From contig KQ965814.1 of assembly GCA_001574975.1 (NCBI GenBank), positions 158,827-222,826 of the forward strand: a stretch of 64,000 bases of DNA. The letters run 5' to 3'. Position 1 is the first letter of the stretch, and the number at the start of each line of letters is the position of its first letter. Of the stretch, positions 38,994 through 50,326 are shown in pieces. Origin of the DNA: Gonapodya prolifera JEL478. Its lineage: Eukaryota > Monoblepharomycota > Monoblepharidomycetes > Monoblepharidales > Gonapodyaceae. Position numbers and translations under genes: made by a program. Below the pieces are notes generated by a model. That model was given only the letters and a program-made list of their open reading frames with translations. It had not been told where the DNA came from and did no database searches.

Positions 38994-40543
38994 CGGGACT
39001 CTGGCGGGCTATCTCCATCACACTCAGAGCTCTTCCCTCAGCGAAAGCGCCCCGCTGTTTGCGAGTTTCGTGTGACGATCGCGTACCTCCCTTGGTAATC
39101 GACCGAAAATTGCGGGCGGTGCGTCTCGACGACTCATGCACCGATCCCACGACTACCACTAAGTCGGTGAATTTCATCCCCAACGACACTCCCGAAATCC
39201 GTCGTGGTGTCGCAAGTGGAACGACAGTGTACACTCCGGGGTCTACAAGAGTGAAACAAGAACAGGATTGCAAAACTATCTGCAAACCTCAAGGATCTCT
39301 TCGAGGAGTATGAGAATTCGCACAACATTGAGGATTTCATCGAGAAAGCTCTAAAGCCCATTTGTGGTAAGCACGACATTGCGTGGCATTCAGAGTTCGT
39401 GTCTAAATGCCTTTCCCCCACCTCAAAATAGTCGCGGTCGGATGCAAAGAGACTGCCGTCGGAAGCAACAGAAAGATCAACTGGTCGCATTTTCTCTCAC
39501 AACCGCATCACCCAGTCCCACATCTTCGATGTGCACTATGTGGTGTGAGAACATTTTGTTTGGTACCATCTTGTTTCTCTAAGCTTAAGAGACCTTGCAC
39601 GTAGCACACCTCCAACTATACAAAAGATATCATCTGGAAGCATTGCGAGAAGCAACATCTCTCGATTTCAGACAGTGCCCCCAACATCGCACCTCAGCAC
39701 GGTACGTCCCCGAACCCAGCTCCTGAGAGCACAACGATTCATGTTCCTGATGTGTTCTGACTGGCGAGCATGCCACCATTGCAACCCCGCAAAGTAGCCC
39801 GTCCAATCCTGGCTCACCTGTACCTGACTACACCACCTTGGCTGGCCAAGGTGATCTCGTTGTGGCGAACAGCGCCCCAGCAAGAATGAACAGTTGTTGT
39901 GAGTGCTTTGCGACCAAGTGTTCGATGTGTTCCAAAGGTCACTAAAACCTATCTTCATAGACATGAACAACTTGATCAGAATCGTTCACTTCTTAGTTCT
40001 CACTCAACATGGATACCCTAGGCCACGGTACAATCAACTAATGAGCAATACGTTCATCGCTCGCTCAAAATAAGGGAGATCAGCGTGGTGCGAATAGGAA
40101 GTCTTCTCCCTTGGATGGCTTCGCGGCACTCAATGCAAAACCTCACCCGGAGCAGCAACCATTTCGCAAACGGCTGTAAATCTAATTCTTTACTATATGT
40201 AAAAGATTACTTTACGAATTGGCATGAGCAGATTTGAGTGACAGATGACCAGAGCGTCTGGGCGGAAGCAACTGACGAAGCAACGGCACGGACTTCGCAG
40301 GCTGGAGCGGAACCAAACAGCACACGGAGTGGGGCAGAGAGCGGAACCAAAGGAACCTAAAGACGTTGAGATGAGTCCGTGGGGAAGCTCTGTGGCCAGT
40401 CGGCGTCGGATACATATTTAGGTTCCGCCAGTCAACCTCAGGACACATAAAGAGCACACACAGACGATCCACGCACGAACGCAGACAGCAGCAGCGCAAC
40501 TCCGGCCTCCGCACGCACTGGGCACCGTACACACAAGCAATCG
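38994..40543. other. No confidently supported gene
   Basis: One coding-like plus-strand stretch at about 39255-39365 reads KLSANLKDLFEEYENSHNIE and DFIEKALKPIC, with a donor-like GTAAGC after it and an acceptor-like TAG at 39431. Flanking exons could not be found, so it may be a remnant. The rest (39600-40540) shows no gene on either strand. Confidence 0.35.
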
Positions 40544-42229
40544 ATGGCATTAACGGCGACGGCGGGAGACAATTGGGATGCGGACACGTACGCGAAGAAC
40601 GCGAGCTTCGTGCCGCAGATGACGGGAGACATCGTCGGGTGGTTCAACGAGGCCGCGCAGGGAGAGGCCAAGGCGGTCGTCGACCTGGTGGGCTGGCTTT
40701 ACTTGACGTAGCGATTGCAGCAACACTGCAACTGCAACTCACTGCATCCCATTCTATCACCGATCCCACGCCATTTTTCATCCCCGCGCACGATTTACCA
40801 TCGCCAGGGATGCGGCGACGGCGTGCTGACTCTCGCCCTCTTCAAATCCCGCCTGGCATCCTCCACGCCCTTCAAGCTCCTGCTCGCACTCGACGCCAGC
40901 CCAAACATGATCGCGTCCTTCCAGAGCAAAATCGACGCCGACCCCGTCCTAGCACAGGCTGCCTCCAAGGGCAAGCTTGTCGCGAGAGTCCTTGACGGGC
41001 AGGATATCCAGGGGGAGGCCTTGACCGAGCTGCTCGCGTTGAATGGAGGGGACCGTTACGACGCGGTGTTCTCGAATGCAGCGATGCATTGGATGAAGAG
41101 GGATCCCGTTGCGGTTATCAAAGGGGTCAAAGTGAGTGTCGTCCTGCAAGGTCTGGAGGGCCGCGCATGACAGAGCGCAAGGACAGCCGATCGCAGCGAG
41201 ACCCGAAACCTAAGCGCCGCTAGGCGCTGACCGAGCAGTCCGCCGGAGGCGAATCAACCGCGGAGCGGAGTGCACTTCACGGAGTGTGATGTCCGCCGGA
41301 GGCGAATACCTGCAGAGCGGAATACTCTTCGCGGACTGCTACATTTGTCGTGGAGCGAGATGTCTGCCCGCGGCGAACACCCCACAGGGCGGAAAAGTCA
41401 TGGCAGAGCGAGACGACCGCTGGAGGAAAATACCACGCGGAGCGCGTATTGAGAACTGAGCACAATTACGTTGACGAAGGACTCCCCCTCCGGCGTATTC
41501 ATATATAATCACGGATCGAATATAACTCAAAGGTGGGGTTGACTCTCGCTCACCAGTCTTTCTAACGCTCTTCTCCCTTCTCCCACCCTACTCGCACCTC
41601 ACCGCTTCCCTCTTCTCCTCCTGTCACACCTCCCCCCTCCCGTCTCTTCCTCCTTCCAAACCAGTCCCTCCTCAAACCCACCGCCCCGCTCATCTCCGAA
41701 TTCGGCGGGCACCTCAACGTCTCCTCCGTGCACGCATCCCTCCTTGCCGCACTGCGTCGGCGTGGGATTGCCGACCCCGAACGCACGGTGTCGCCGTGGT
41801 TCTTCCCGACCTCGGCGACGTACACGGCCATGCTGGAGAAAGAGGGGTTCAAGGTCGAGAGGTGCCAGCAGGTGCCCAGAATTACCCCGTTGCCGACGGG
41901 GGTGGCTGGGTGGTTGGATACGTTTGGTGAGTTGGAGGGTGGTTGTCAAGATGGGGGTGTGGGCGAGGGAGGTGGGGAGAAGCGAACGAGCACTATGGAA
42001 GGAGCGTGGAGTAATAAATGGATGTTCTCCAACCCCACTAACACCCCGCCGCCACCCTCCAGGCGCCCCGTTCTTCCAGCCCATCCTCTCCACATCCGGC
42101 CCCGCCGAGGTCGCGCGCGTGAAGCAAGAAGTCGTGGACGAGATGCGTGACGTCCTGCGCGACCCGGTGTCGGGTGATTGGTTCATCATGTACGTCAGGT
42201 TGAGGGTGTTGGCGTGGAGGGGTGAGTGA
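40544..42229 (+). CDS. Class I SAM-dependent methyltransferase (trans-aconitate methyltransferase-like)
   Basis: Four exons: 40544-40687, 40808-41131, 41665-41926 and 42063-42229. The N-terminus (NWDADTYAKNASFVPQMTGD) matches the start of small methyltransferases that methylate carboxyl groups such as trans-aconitate. SAM motif I is split by intron 1 but reads VVDLGCGDGVLTLAL. Motif II is LLALDASPNMIASFQ, motif IV/post I is DAVFSNAAMHWMKRDPVAVI, and LKPTAPLISEFGGHLNV follows at the position of the conserved LKPGG strand. C-terminal WFFPTSATYTAMLEKEGFKV and TGVAGWLDTFGAPFF fit this subgroup. Intron 2 (41132-41664, 533 bp) is unusually long and contains a GC-rich repeat copy. Substrate is inferred only. 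Confidence 0.8.
41160..41465 (+). repeat. Introner-like repeat copy 3 (methyltransferase intron 2)
   Basis: Core 'GCGAGACCCGAAACCTAAGC' and 'GCCGCTAGGCGCTGACCGAG'; the perfect hairpin AGCGCC-GCTA-GGCGCT is at 41213-41228. Then come 'GTCCGCCGGAGGCGAAT' (twice), 'CCGCGGAGCGGAGTGCAC', 'TGCAGAGCGGAATACTC' and 'CACGCGGAGCGCGTATTGAG'. It has the same orientation as the host gene. Confidence 0.85.
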
Positions 42230-42707
42230 GGGCGTGAAGGAGTGAGGGTTGGGTGGTGCGGGGGAGGCGGGCGGTAGAGGAAGGTGGTGAAGAGTGCGCG
42301 TGACCTTGGGTGGGTGGGAGGTTGTGGTTTGTTCTACTCGTCAGATGCAATATGAGACAAGATCATGTAATGCGCTTTTTCAATGAATTCTATTTAATCT
42401 GAAGCACTTCTACCGCCGTTCCAATCAAGTCTACACCACTGAGAATGCAAGTAACCGCATCGGGGCTGGGGAGCGCCAGGAGTGCGACGCAGAGGGAGAT
42501 TAGTACGATGAATAGCAAGTTCGCTCAAGGCTGAGTGCTTGGACTGGATCGGGTGCGAGGTGGTGGGAGTTGAGTGGCTGGTGAAAGTACTGAGTAGCCT
42601 TTTTTTCTCGTCGAAACGCTAGCTCGCCAGTCAGTACCCAAAGCGAACCAATGACATGCAATCCGTTTCTATGATTTCCTATACAGTACTATTTTTATGA
42701 AAATAAA
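42230..42707. other. Intergenic between convergent methyltransferase and chitinase genes
   Basis: A G-rich plus-strand stretch (42215-42330) follows the methyltransferase stop; the remainder is A/T-rich. No gene is seen. Confidence 0.4.
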
Positions 42708-44356
42708 TCAATTTTTGAATCCTCCAACCAATGCACCGAGAAGCTCTCCTTGGTAGTCTTGGGCGATTTCCCACATTCCAACACCTCCGAAGCCCTTCGA
42801 CTTTGGCAGCTGACGCTTTGATTGTGCTGGGGTCGTCGTACGTGACGAACGTGTAGCTGCTGTCTGAATTCTGACGGAGCAATGTGGGAACTTGAGTGGA
42901 TTCCCAGAAGGTTCTGAAAGGTGAAAAGAGTCGGTCTCAGAGCTAAAAATGCATGAGAAGTGTTCTTTGTAAGAACTCACTTTTGGAAACCGGCGCCGGC
43001 TGTTGTGGATGTGTTTAAGCCATCCGTTCTTGCGCAGATTATTGTAGAACTGGTCTGCATCGTAGACGTCCACGATTTGGTACAGACCATTGTTGTCGCC
43101 CGAGGTGACGTTCCACTTCATTCCCAGGTGCAATCATGTCAATATAAATGCATAATCCTCATTCATATAAGGCACTCGCAAATTTTCCGTAGAAGGGTGT
43201 GAGCAACGTCAACTTTTCGGCGGGCACTCCCGAGTCATGGTACCCGTAAACAGCCTGCTCTACAAAGCCGGCGTTGCCCGGGTCTCCGGCGTTGTCCTCG
43301 TGCAGGGGAGAATTGTGGCCGGAAATAGGTTGCAGACTACCAACGTAGCCAAAGGCCATCTGAAGAGATTAAAAAAAATGGTTAAGCGACTGTGATTGAT
43401 ATGACAGGCATTAAGAGAAACGCACGATGTTGATCCAATCGACGATTTCGGCGTATGCCCAGAGTTTGTTGTCGTAACGCTTGTTAGCGGCAGAAACGTC
43501 GATGGAGATGAGGTACTTGGATCCGAAGGCGGCGCGGAGGTCCTTCAGTAGTTCGATGTAGAACTTGGGGTCACCAAGAGAGAAATAATTCAGCTCTTTG
43601 CCACCCCCGCCAGGGTCTAGACAGAGGGAATCAGTGGAATGGTTAGAGACTTGCTCCACTGCAAGGATGTTAAACGAATTACTTACATTCCCACTGAGAT
43701 CACAGAGTGGTTCGCAGCATTGGAGCGTGTCAGATGCGAATGCACGTTGGCGAGGTAACTAAACTCAGCTCAGCACTCACGTCAAGATCAACACCGTCGA
43801 AGCCGTAGTCTTGGCACGCTTTCACGCACTGTTCAGCGAGCGTCTTCCTTGCTACAGGATTGACCGCCACCGCACTGAAGTTGACGGAAGCTGACCACCC
43901 TCCAATGGAAAGCATCGTTTTGAACCCGTACTTCTGCTTGGCGGCGTTGAGAAGAGCGATTGTTCCGTTGCCACCAGCTTGGAAGTCCGCAAACTCATCG
44001 GTGGACACNATTGTTCCGTTCTTTAGGACAGTCCAGAAGGCCCACACGAGGGTGTCGATGCCAGTCAGGTCGATTCCGGAAATGTTGGAGCAGCTGTATA
44101 TGGCCCAGTTGGGGTAGAATGCAACGACACCACCACCTTGCTTGGGTGAGTCATTATTACGCCTTCCATAGAGGGAGACGCGAATACGTCGGCGGCTCCA
44201 AGTTCGAGGTTAGCGCTGGTGATAGGGTTGCGACAAGGTTGAGGAGAGGGCTTGAACTCAGCAGAGAGGAATAACGCGCCCGAGGTCTGGCAACGGCGAT
44301 GCATGCACGAGAGAAGCGGCGACGACCGCACCACATAGAGCGAGAGCTAAGCGCAT
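42708..44356 (-). CDS. Secreted GH18 chitinase with a 7-nt catalytic microexon
   Basis: GH18 enzymes hydrolyse chitin with a DxxDxDxE motif. ATG 44356 starts a signal peptide (MRLALALCGAVVAASLVHAS). A later exon gives the first strand GVVAFYPNWAIYSC. The SxGG motif is TMLSIGGWSASVNF. The catalytic motif is FDGVDLD in one exon, W-E in the 7-nt exon 43687-43693 (TGGGAAT), then YPGGGGKELNYF in the next, restoring FDGVDLDWEYP. MAFGYVGSL and YGFKTM-type barrel strands are also present. The C-terminus GFGGVGMWEIAQDYQGEL is the conserved last strand. One-base shifts are needed at the GG of 43024-43025 and the GGG of 42793-42795 (complement) to keep KNDGLNTSTTAGAGFQKTFW and KVEGFGGVG in frame. One undetermined base (44010). 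No chitin-binding module is seen. Confidence 0.82.
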
Positions 44357-46417
44357 TTTCGATATGACTCAACGAACTTCGAGGACCTTTTATGCAAAAC
44401 GGGAGGTGCCAAAAGGTTTGGGATCAAAGGTACCACTCTCCTCACTCAGCATCTTTGATTCGCCACGCGTCACGTTGCTGCGTGGCGCCAAAAAGGCAAG
44501 CTGAACATGATAACTATACCTTGTTCTACACGTTTGGTTTGGGCAAGCACTTACTGCGGTCTTTGTTTATCAATCAGAATTCAAAAAAGGGGTCGGCGTC
44601 CACTTCAAATAAAGTGGTTAGTGCTAACAACCGTTTATCAACGCACCGGTGTGTTTCCTGATTGCAAGTCTGCGGTCGGCTGAGTGTCAGGTTCGTCCTG
44701 CGCATCATTCTGGACACGCTCGAAGTCTGGCGAAGGCAAACAAATTGATCGCTTACTTTCCAATCGTAGCTCGATGGAGTGATCTGTCCAAATTGTGCGG
44801 CTTTGGAATCATCCTTCTCCACCATGCCGCCATGAACAAGCGTCGGATCGGGATCGTCCTCTGCGGAAGCAGCGCTGCCACCACCATAATGCGAAGTGAA
44901 AAGAATCACGATGAAGAATGATACAATAGGAGCTCAATATGACCAGTTTGACTCACCTGAAGTCGGTAACAGCCTCGCCTGTCGGACAAGCGTGTATCTG
45001 CCTTCACACAAATAAATCACTTCGTGAGCTTCACTAATTGGTAGGGGTTGCAACGGGTGAGACTCACAGATGCTTTACCGTTTCGAGGATCGCTGGGGAG
45101 AACGGTTGCAAAGTTGACTTGGGACCATTCACTCTGCTGGAGCTTAAACGAGTACCGTTATGTGAAAAATAACGACTCTAGTGTTGTTCTTCTCACTTTA
45201 AGTTCCCTTTGGTACGGGCGGTTGCGTGTGTGTCTCTTGACCTTGGGTTTGGTCCGCTGATGACGTTTACACCACTTAATCACCAGAAGATTATCGCCCC
45301 CGTTTAAAGAAGCTGTGAAGTGAACCCTGCTCGACTCACGCTTGAATCCTCCTGCTCAGCAACTCCGCCACGGGTGGTTTGATCCCCTCCTCTGCCCACA
45401 ATAACATTCCTTGCCCCACCCGAAACAGGAACTTCATGTCCTGCATAGCCTTTGTCACACCTCACCGGTGAAGTTGATTCGCAGGGTGAAGTCGGAGCGT
45501 GATCCTTGTAAACTCCCACCCTAACGATCTGAAAAAACTGCCGTCTCAACCAACAAGTCACCAGGTTTAGACGCCATCAGACAAAGCTCACGCTTTTCTG
45601 TGCTTTCACCGCCACTTTCTGATCCGTCCTGCTCCTGCTCCTGCTCCTGTCCTTGCGCGACCAGCGTCGCCGCCCTACCTGACCTAACTCATCCACCTTG
45701 GCCCCTGCCACAAGAAACCGCATGATGGATGATCGGACATCGGTCAGAAAGTGTTTCGTTGGTCGTACCTTCTTCCTCCCTTTGTCCCCCTTCCGCAGCG
45801 AACTACGTCAGGCTGGACACCCTCAGCCATCATATGAGCAGCCGGTCCTCCATTCCTGAGAGCCCTTCGATGTGTAGTCTCCTCTCCCGTAACTTTCTGT
45901 CCTCGCTTCGCTGGCATGAAGGGAAGAAGGGGCACGTGACTCCAGCAAAGGGTGGGCCGTAGGCTAGGCAACTAACAATGGACAAATCAATCAACTTTGA
46001 TCCACAACTACGCAACACAGTAACAGTGTCAAGCAACGAAGGTGAAGAAGGATAAGTTCTTCTTGAAATATGTCTAATTCAATCGTACAAGACGCCGGGA
46101 ATAGATGAAGTGCAAAGGCAAGCGAACGTCAAGTTTTAATAGCAACCTCAACCTTGTGGTCGAACTATGAAAGATATCCGTCACTCAGTCAGCTCCCACT
46201 TTCAAAATCGCAACTCCAAAGAGAATTTATATATGGCTATCACAGGGAGGCATTTCGCAGCTAGAAAGACTCGAGAGGCGTATACGAATACTGCAGCAAG
46301 TCCTCATATTGATGACAATTGACTCCGACGAAACGTCCAAAACTCCACTCCGGGCACACCCAACCTCGGACGGGACCGAGTCCAGCCAGAGGTCGTCCTG
46401 TCCTTTACTTGCTTGCG
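44357..46417. other. No confidently supported gene
   Basis: Minus-strand frames such as GGGSAASAEDDPDPTLVHGG (about 44820-44880) look partly coding but do not chain into a product. A short (CTGCTC)n microsatellite lies at about 45627-45652. Confidence 0.35.
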
Positions 46418-47335
46418 CTAAACCTTGCTGCAACGCTCGACGATGCGCTTGGCGAGGTCTCCCTTCTCCACTGTGTGTCGCGCAGAGGTAGGTAGTACGT
46501 GGTGAGACCAGGGTCACAACGGCTTGCGTCTGACAGAGGCACCCACCGCAATCCGCGAAGTATACACCGCGATCCTGCAAAATGGTCTTAAGCTCCTTCA
46601 CGGACTTGCCCATGAGCTCCTCCACGGACTCGGTGACAGGGGCAAACTTGACGCGCGAGGTCGCCTTCGCGGCGACCTTGCTGAGCGCGCTCTCAAAGTC
46701 CGACTCCATGGGGTGTCCTTGCCACGTGACGACGCCCGAAGGGTCCAGGATGAATGCGTGCGGAATACCCCGCGCACCCGCGGGGACCATGAGGGCCTCC
46801 TGCGCGGTGTTGGAGGGATCGAGCGCAACGACGTAGTCCATTTGGGAGCCCATTTGGGAGACAAATTGTTCAATTTGCTGTAGGAGGGCGAGGGGGGGCA
46901 GAAAGGGTGAATGAGAGTGGAGGAAAGTTGGTGGACGGACCATGGGCACTCATAGCGAGCAGTGGGGGGGCCCACCTTGGGGTTGCGCTCATTTGTCACT
47001 CCGACGAGAAAAACATCTTTGCTTTTGTATTTTGCTTGCACTTCTGAAAGGTGTGGGATGGACTGGCGACATGGTGGACACCCTTCCCCATCCATCGAAT
47101 GTCAGCCTGATACGCGCGGGGAACGCTCCACACGGCACTCACATGTTGCCCTGTGAGTGATGCGACGCGGGTCGGGTGAGTACCGTCCGGTAACAGAAGA
47201 GTGAGCCTTGCTTACTCACCAGAACTCGAACACGATCACGCGGCTCGCCTCGACGTCCGTTGTTGGCAGCGATCCCTTGATAAACTTGAGGTCTCCGAGC
47301 AGCTCGCTCACGTCGATTTTCGTGCCGACGGACAT
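46418..47335 (-). CDS. Thioredoxin-like (TlpA/AhpC-TSA type) protein with C-terminal ARMET/SAP-like tail
   Basis: ATG 47335 starts MSVGTKIDVSELLGDLKFIK and VEASRVIVFEF. The redox motif WATWCPPCRQSIPHL is assembled from three exons: the Trp codon is split, an 8-nt exon (47143-47150, GGCAACAT) supplies A-T and one base of the next Trp, and the third exon gives CPPC. KYKSKDVFLVGVTNERNPK and a long exon with MDYVVALDPSNTAQEALMVP, GIPHAFILDPSGVVTWQGHP complete the thioredoxin fold; the cis-Pro is in GIPHAF. The tail VKELKTILQDRGVYFADCVE then KGDLAKRIVERCSKV matches the ARMET/MANF C-terminal SAP-like pattern (L..RG..C..C.EK.DL). No signal peptide is evident. Redox role is likely; the partner is unknown. 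Confidence 0.78.
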
Positions 47336-48061
47336 TTGCGCGAGGATTACGAGAGTTTTGTACACGGCAACGAGAACTGTCCATGGCAGCAGTGGCCATA
47401 GCAGTGCCTCGGCTGACGCACCTCTCTCAGAGCAAGACTAGTCGACAAATTAAATGAACTGCTCCAAATGAAATTTTCTTTCCTCCATAAAATTCAACAT
47501 AGGATTTTGCACTTTGAATTCTAGACATTGCCGAGCAGGTTTCAATTTTCCTCCCAGCTGTAACGCCTGGCGGTCGAGAAGAGACAAAATTGCGTCCCCA
47601 AAAGGGCAGGCTGCCTCGTCAGGGTAACAAGTATTTTGAGAGGATCTGTGCCCGAACTGACCCTGAACTTCTTCAATCAATCAATCAAGATGCTCCAGCT
47701 CAATATCACGCATTTTGAGGCAGGGTCCATGATCGACAAAGCAGTCGTTATATTGGTTGGTTGCTGGGCAGCAATTGATGATGACTTCAAAGATAATTGA
47801 AATGGCGGCAATCACAAGCTTCACCACCCTCAGATGACGCAATTTATTGGTCAACCAGGAACTGTTCTCTTCATGCCACCTGAGCAATACGTAGGAAATG
47901 TTTGCACAAAGGAGGTGACTTCTATGCATTTGGAATGATGATATATGTTGTGAGTTCACCTCTTCTTTTTTCTGAGAGTTACGCAAAGATTAACACTTCT
48001 TTAGGTCTGGTTAAAAAGGGATCCTTTTGAAGGAGTTATCTAACCTGAGCACCTCCAGAGC
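47336..48061. other. Spacer before the kinase-fragment/repeat island
   Basis: A minus-strand frame at 47681-47986 has one hydrophobic segment (VVKLVIAAISIIFEVIINCC), but no family or splice partners are evident. The rest is unassigned. Confidence 0.3.
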
Positions 48062-48205
48062 TTGATATCAATTGGGGAACGCCCCTATGTGTCCAGGGAG
48101 GACATGGCGGAGCACCTCAGAAATCTAATGAATAAATGTTGGGACCAAAGCCCCAGAAATAGACCTACATTCAAGCAAATACTCCAAAAACTTGAAGGTG
48201 AGATT
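48062..48205 (+). pseudogene. Protein kinase C-lobe fragment (TKL/tyrosine-kinase-like)
   Basis: GERPYVSREDMAEHLRNLMN then KCWDQSPRNRPTFKQILQKL is the classic end of a tyrosine-kinase-like domain (subdomain XI, CW-x6-RP-xF-xx-I/L). The rest of the catalytic domain is missing upstream, so it is a remnant or the last exon of a broken gene. Confidence 0.7.
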
Positions 48206-48329
48206 ATTGGTATGCTGACGCATGCGTGCTTAACGTCTCCAACTTGCAGCACCTGACGTTGTGGAGCAAACACGCAATTTCTACCCAACTTTAACCCAGT
48301 CAAGTTCCTGAATTTTGCATAATTCTCCC

Positions 48330-48715
48330 ACAGACCTGGCACACCAGACGCAACCTTTGCGCCACCTGTCTGAAATGGTAGATGTAGAGGAATGGATTCT
48401 TCCTCCAAGTACGTTCTCACTTGGTAAATCCCTGCCAGAGTTACCATGGAAAGCTTTTTCAGGGAGAATGTCAAGTGGTACCACTATTACTGTGCATATG
48501 ATTGATTTGAGCAAACTTCTCAGGTATGAATGTTTACAGTAACATGTTGCGGCATGTCCTAAAGTTTTGTGTTCAAAGCCTATTGTGGAAAAGTGCCTGA
48601 AAGAGTGGTACTATTTAAAGAGGCACCCCAACGTTGTGTTGCTTTTTGGAGCCTGCCTAGAATGTGACGCACCATTCTTTGTGACTGAGGAGCTTGTTGG
48701 AATACCAATGAACGC
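48330..48715 (+). pseudogene. Protein kinase N-lobe fragment, cut off by a repeat module
   Basis: DVEEWILPPSTFSLGKSLPE then PWKAFSGRMSSGTTITVHMI is a glycine-loop-like start. After a small intron, VEKCLKEWYYLKRHPNVVLL then FGACLECDAPFFVTEELVGI matches the alphaC to hinge region of a TKL kinase. There is no catalytic loop or DFG: sequence similarity to kinases stops where a block shared with 50857 and 63258 begins ('GTCACACTGACATCCACTAA'). The VAIK-type lysine is not evident. Confidence 0.65.
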
Positions 48716-48892
48716 TGTCACACTGACATCCACTAACGTGGAGTCTATAGTGTAGTATGAGTGTTGGGTATTAGCTGCTGTGCCACTACTGTGGCCGCGG
48801 GTTTAGATGTGCACACCTGCAGGACGTGCCCTAAGTTTGGCATCACGTTCCTGCAGGTGAGTTCTATGCACATTACNTTCCTTCCCTGTTTT
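48716..48892 (+). repeat. Repeat block, copy 1 (exon-like, ends in splice donor)
   Basis: Contains 'GTGTTGGGTATTAGCTGCTG', 'TGCCACTACTGTGGCC' and 'TTTGGCATCACGTTCCTGCA' followed by a perfect donor CAG|GTGAGT, and ends with a polypyrimidine tract and TTTTTAG just before the ~304-bp repeats. One frame reads CCATTVAAGLDVHTCRTCPK then FGITFLQ. Other copies are at 50857 and 63258. One undetermined base (n). Confidence 0.7.
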
Positions 48893-50233
48893 TAGCTGAC
48901 TGCAAGGTTCAGAAGCTAGACAGGGACGTGATATTTAACAGGCACGCGCCTAATTACAATATCTATTGAGGCGACGCGTTGCTTTCTGAATTGAATCACT
49001 CAGTGAGCAGCAATCTCTCCTGGCGTAATTTTGAAAACGGGATCGGCGACGCAGAACGAATCCATATATTGCAATTCAAGCACAACCACTCGATGTATAT
49101 TACAATGTCTAATGCACCCTCGAATTCTCAATTTGATTGGACTACTACTCGTCGAGTTATTCACAGAAGTGTCAGCAGATTTTTATTCTCAGTATTCAGC
49201 TGATTGCAAGACGCAGAAGCTAGGCAGAAATGAGATCTTCAGCAGACACATACTTCCATGCAATTTCTATCAGGACCGCATGCTTTTGATGAATTTCAAA
49301 CACTGAGTGAGCAGACATCATTGCCGGCGTAATTTTAGTCATGGGGTCGACGACGCAGAACGAAGCGCAATATCGCGGTTTTAGCAATGTAACTCTTTGC
49401 ACATCATAATTGATGTTGCATCCTCGAAATTTCGCTTGATTTGAACTGCTTCTCGTGGAGTTATTCACACAATTTCAGCAAAATTGGTACTCTCAGTATT
49501 CAGCTTATTGCAAGACGCAGACGCTATTCTGGTATCCAAATTATTGCGCACGAATACTTCACTACTAAATCTATCAGAGACGCACATTGTTGTTACATAT
49601 GAATTGCTCAGTGAGCCGCTATCTTGATTGACAAGGTTTCAATCTCAGGAGCGGGGACACAGACCAAAACGCAATAACAAAGCGTTCTCAGCAAGATTCT
49701 ACGCTCAACATATGTGATATTTTACCCTCAAAGTTTCATTTGAATTGGACTACTCCTCGTGGAGTTATTCACAGCTTTGTGTGCAAGTTCCATCAGTACA
49801 TGACTGCAGCAGCATCCTCTTGTTTTAGCTCACTGCAAGGCTCAGAAGATATTCAGAGATGTGAATTTTTGCCGACCTCATACTCCATTATTATAATTTT
49901 TAGGGCCGCTTACTTTTGTTAAATTTCAACCACTGAGTGAGCAGATATCTTTGCCGGCGTAACATAATTCATGGGGCGGACGATGCAGAACAAATTGTAG
50001 TATCGCGGTTTCAGCAACGTCAGTGTTTGCAAATTATTATCGATGTTGCATCCTCAAAGTTTCGCTTGAGTTGGACTGCTTCTCGTGGAGTTATTCACGC
50101 AACTTCAGCAAAATTGGTACTCTCAGTATTCAACTGATTGCAAAACGCAGACACTGTACTGGGATTCTAATTTTGCGCACACATACTTCAATACTTTATC
50201 TATTAGGGACGCACACTGTTGTTGCATTTCAAA
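48893..50233 (+). repeat. Tandem array of ~304-bp units (decayed coding repeat)
   Basis: Units begin near 48895, 49199, 49503, 49829 and 50133 with 'CTGATTGCAAGACGCAGA'-like sequence; spacing is 304, 304, 326 and 304 bp. Shared landmarks in each unit are 'GAGACGCACATTGTTGTT', 'CTCAGTGAGC', 'GACGCAGAACGAA', 'TTGGACTACTCCTCGTGGA' and 'CTCTCAGTATTCAG'. Translated, units give related peptides (QYSTDCKTQTLYWDSNFAHT, DWTTTRRVIHRSVSRFLFSV), though each has stops. The array continues across an assembly gap. Confidence 0.75.
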
Positions 50234-50326
50234 NNNNNNNNNNNNNNNNNNNNNNNNNNNNNNNNNNNNNNNNNNNNNNNNNNNNNNNNNNNNNNNNNNN
50301 NNNNNNNNNNNNNNNNNNNNNNNNNN
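50234..50326. other. Assembly gap (93 n)
   Basis: Run of undetermined bases inside the ~304-bp repeat array; the true length and unit number here are unknown. Confidence 0.99.

Noticed and set aside
45625-45660. CTGCTC microsatellite as a functional element
   Set aside because: Short simple repeat with no coding or structural context.
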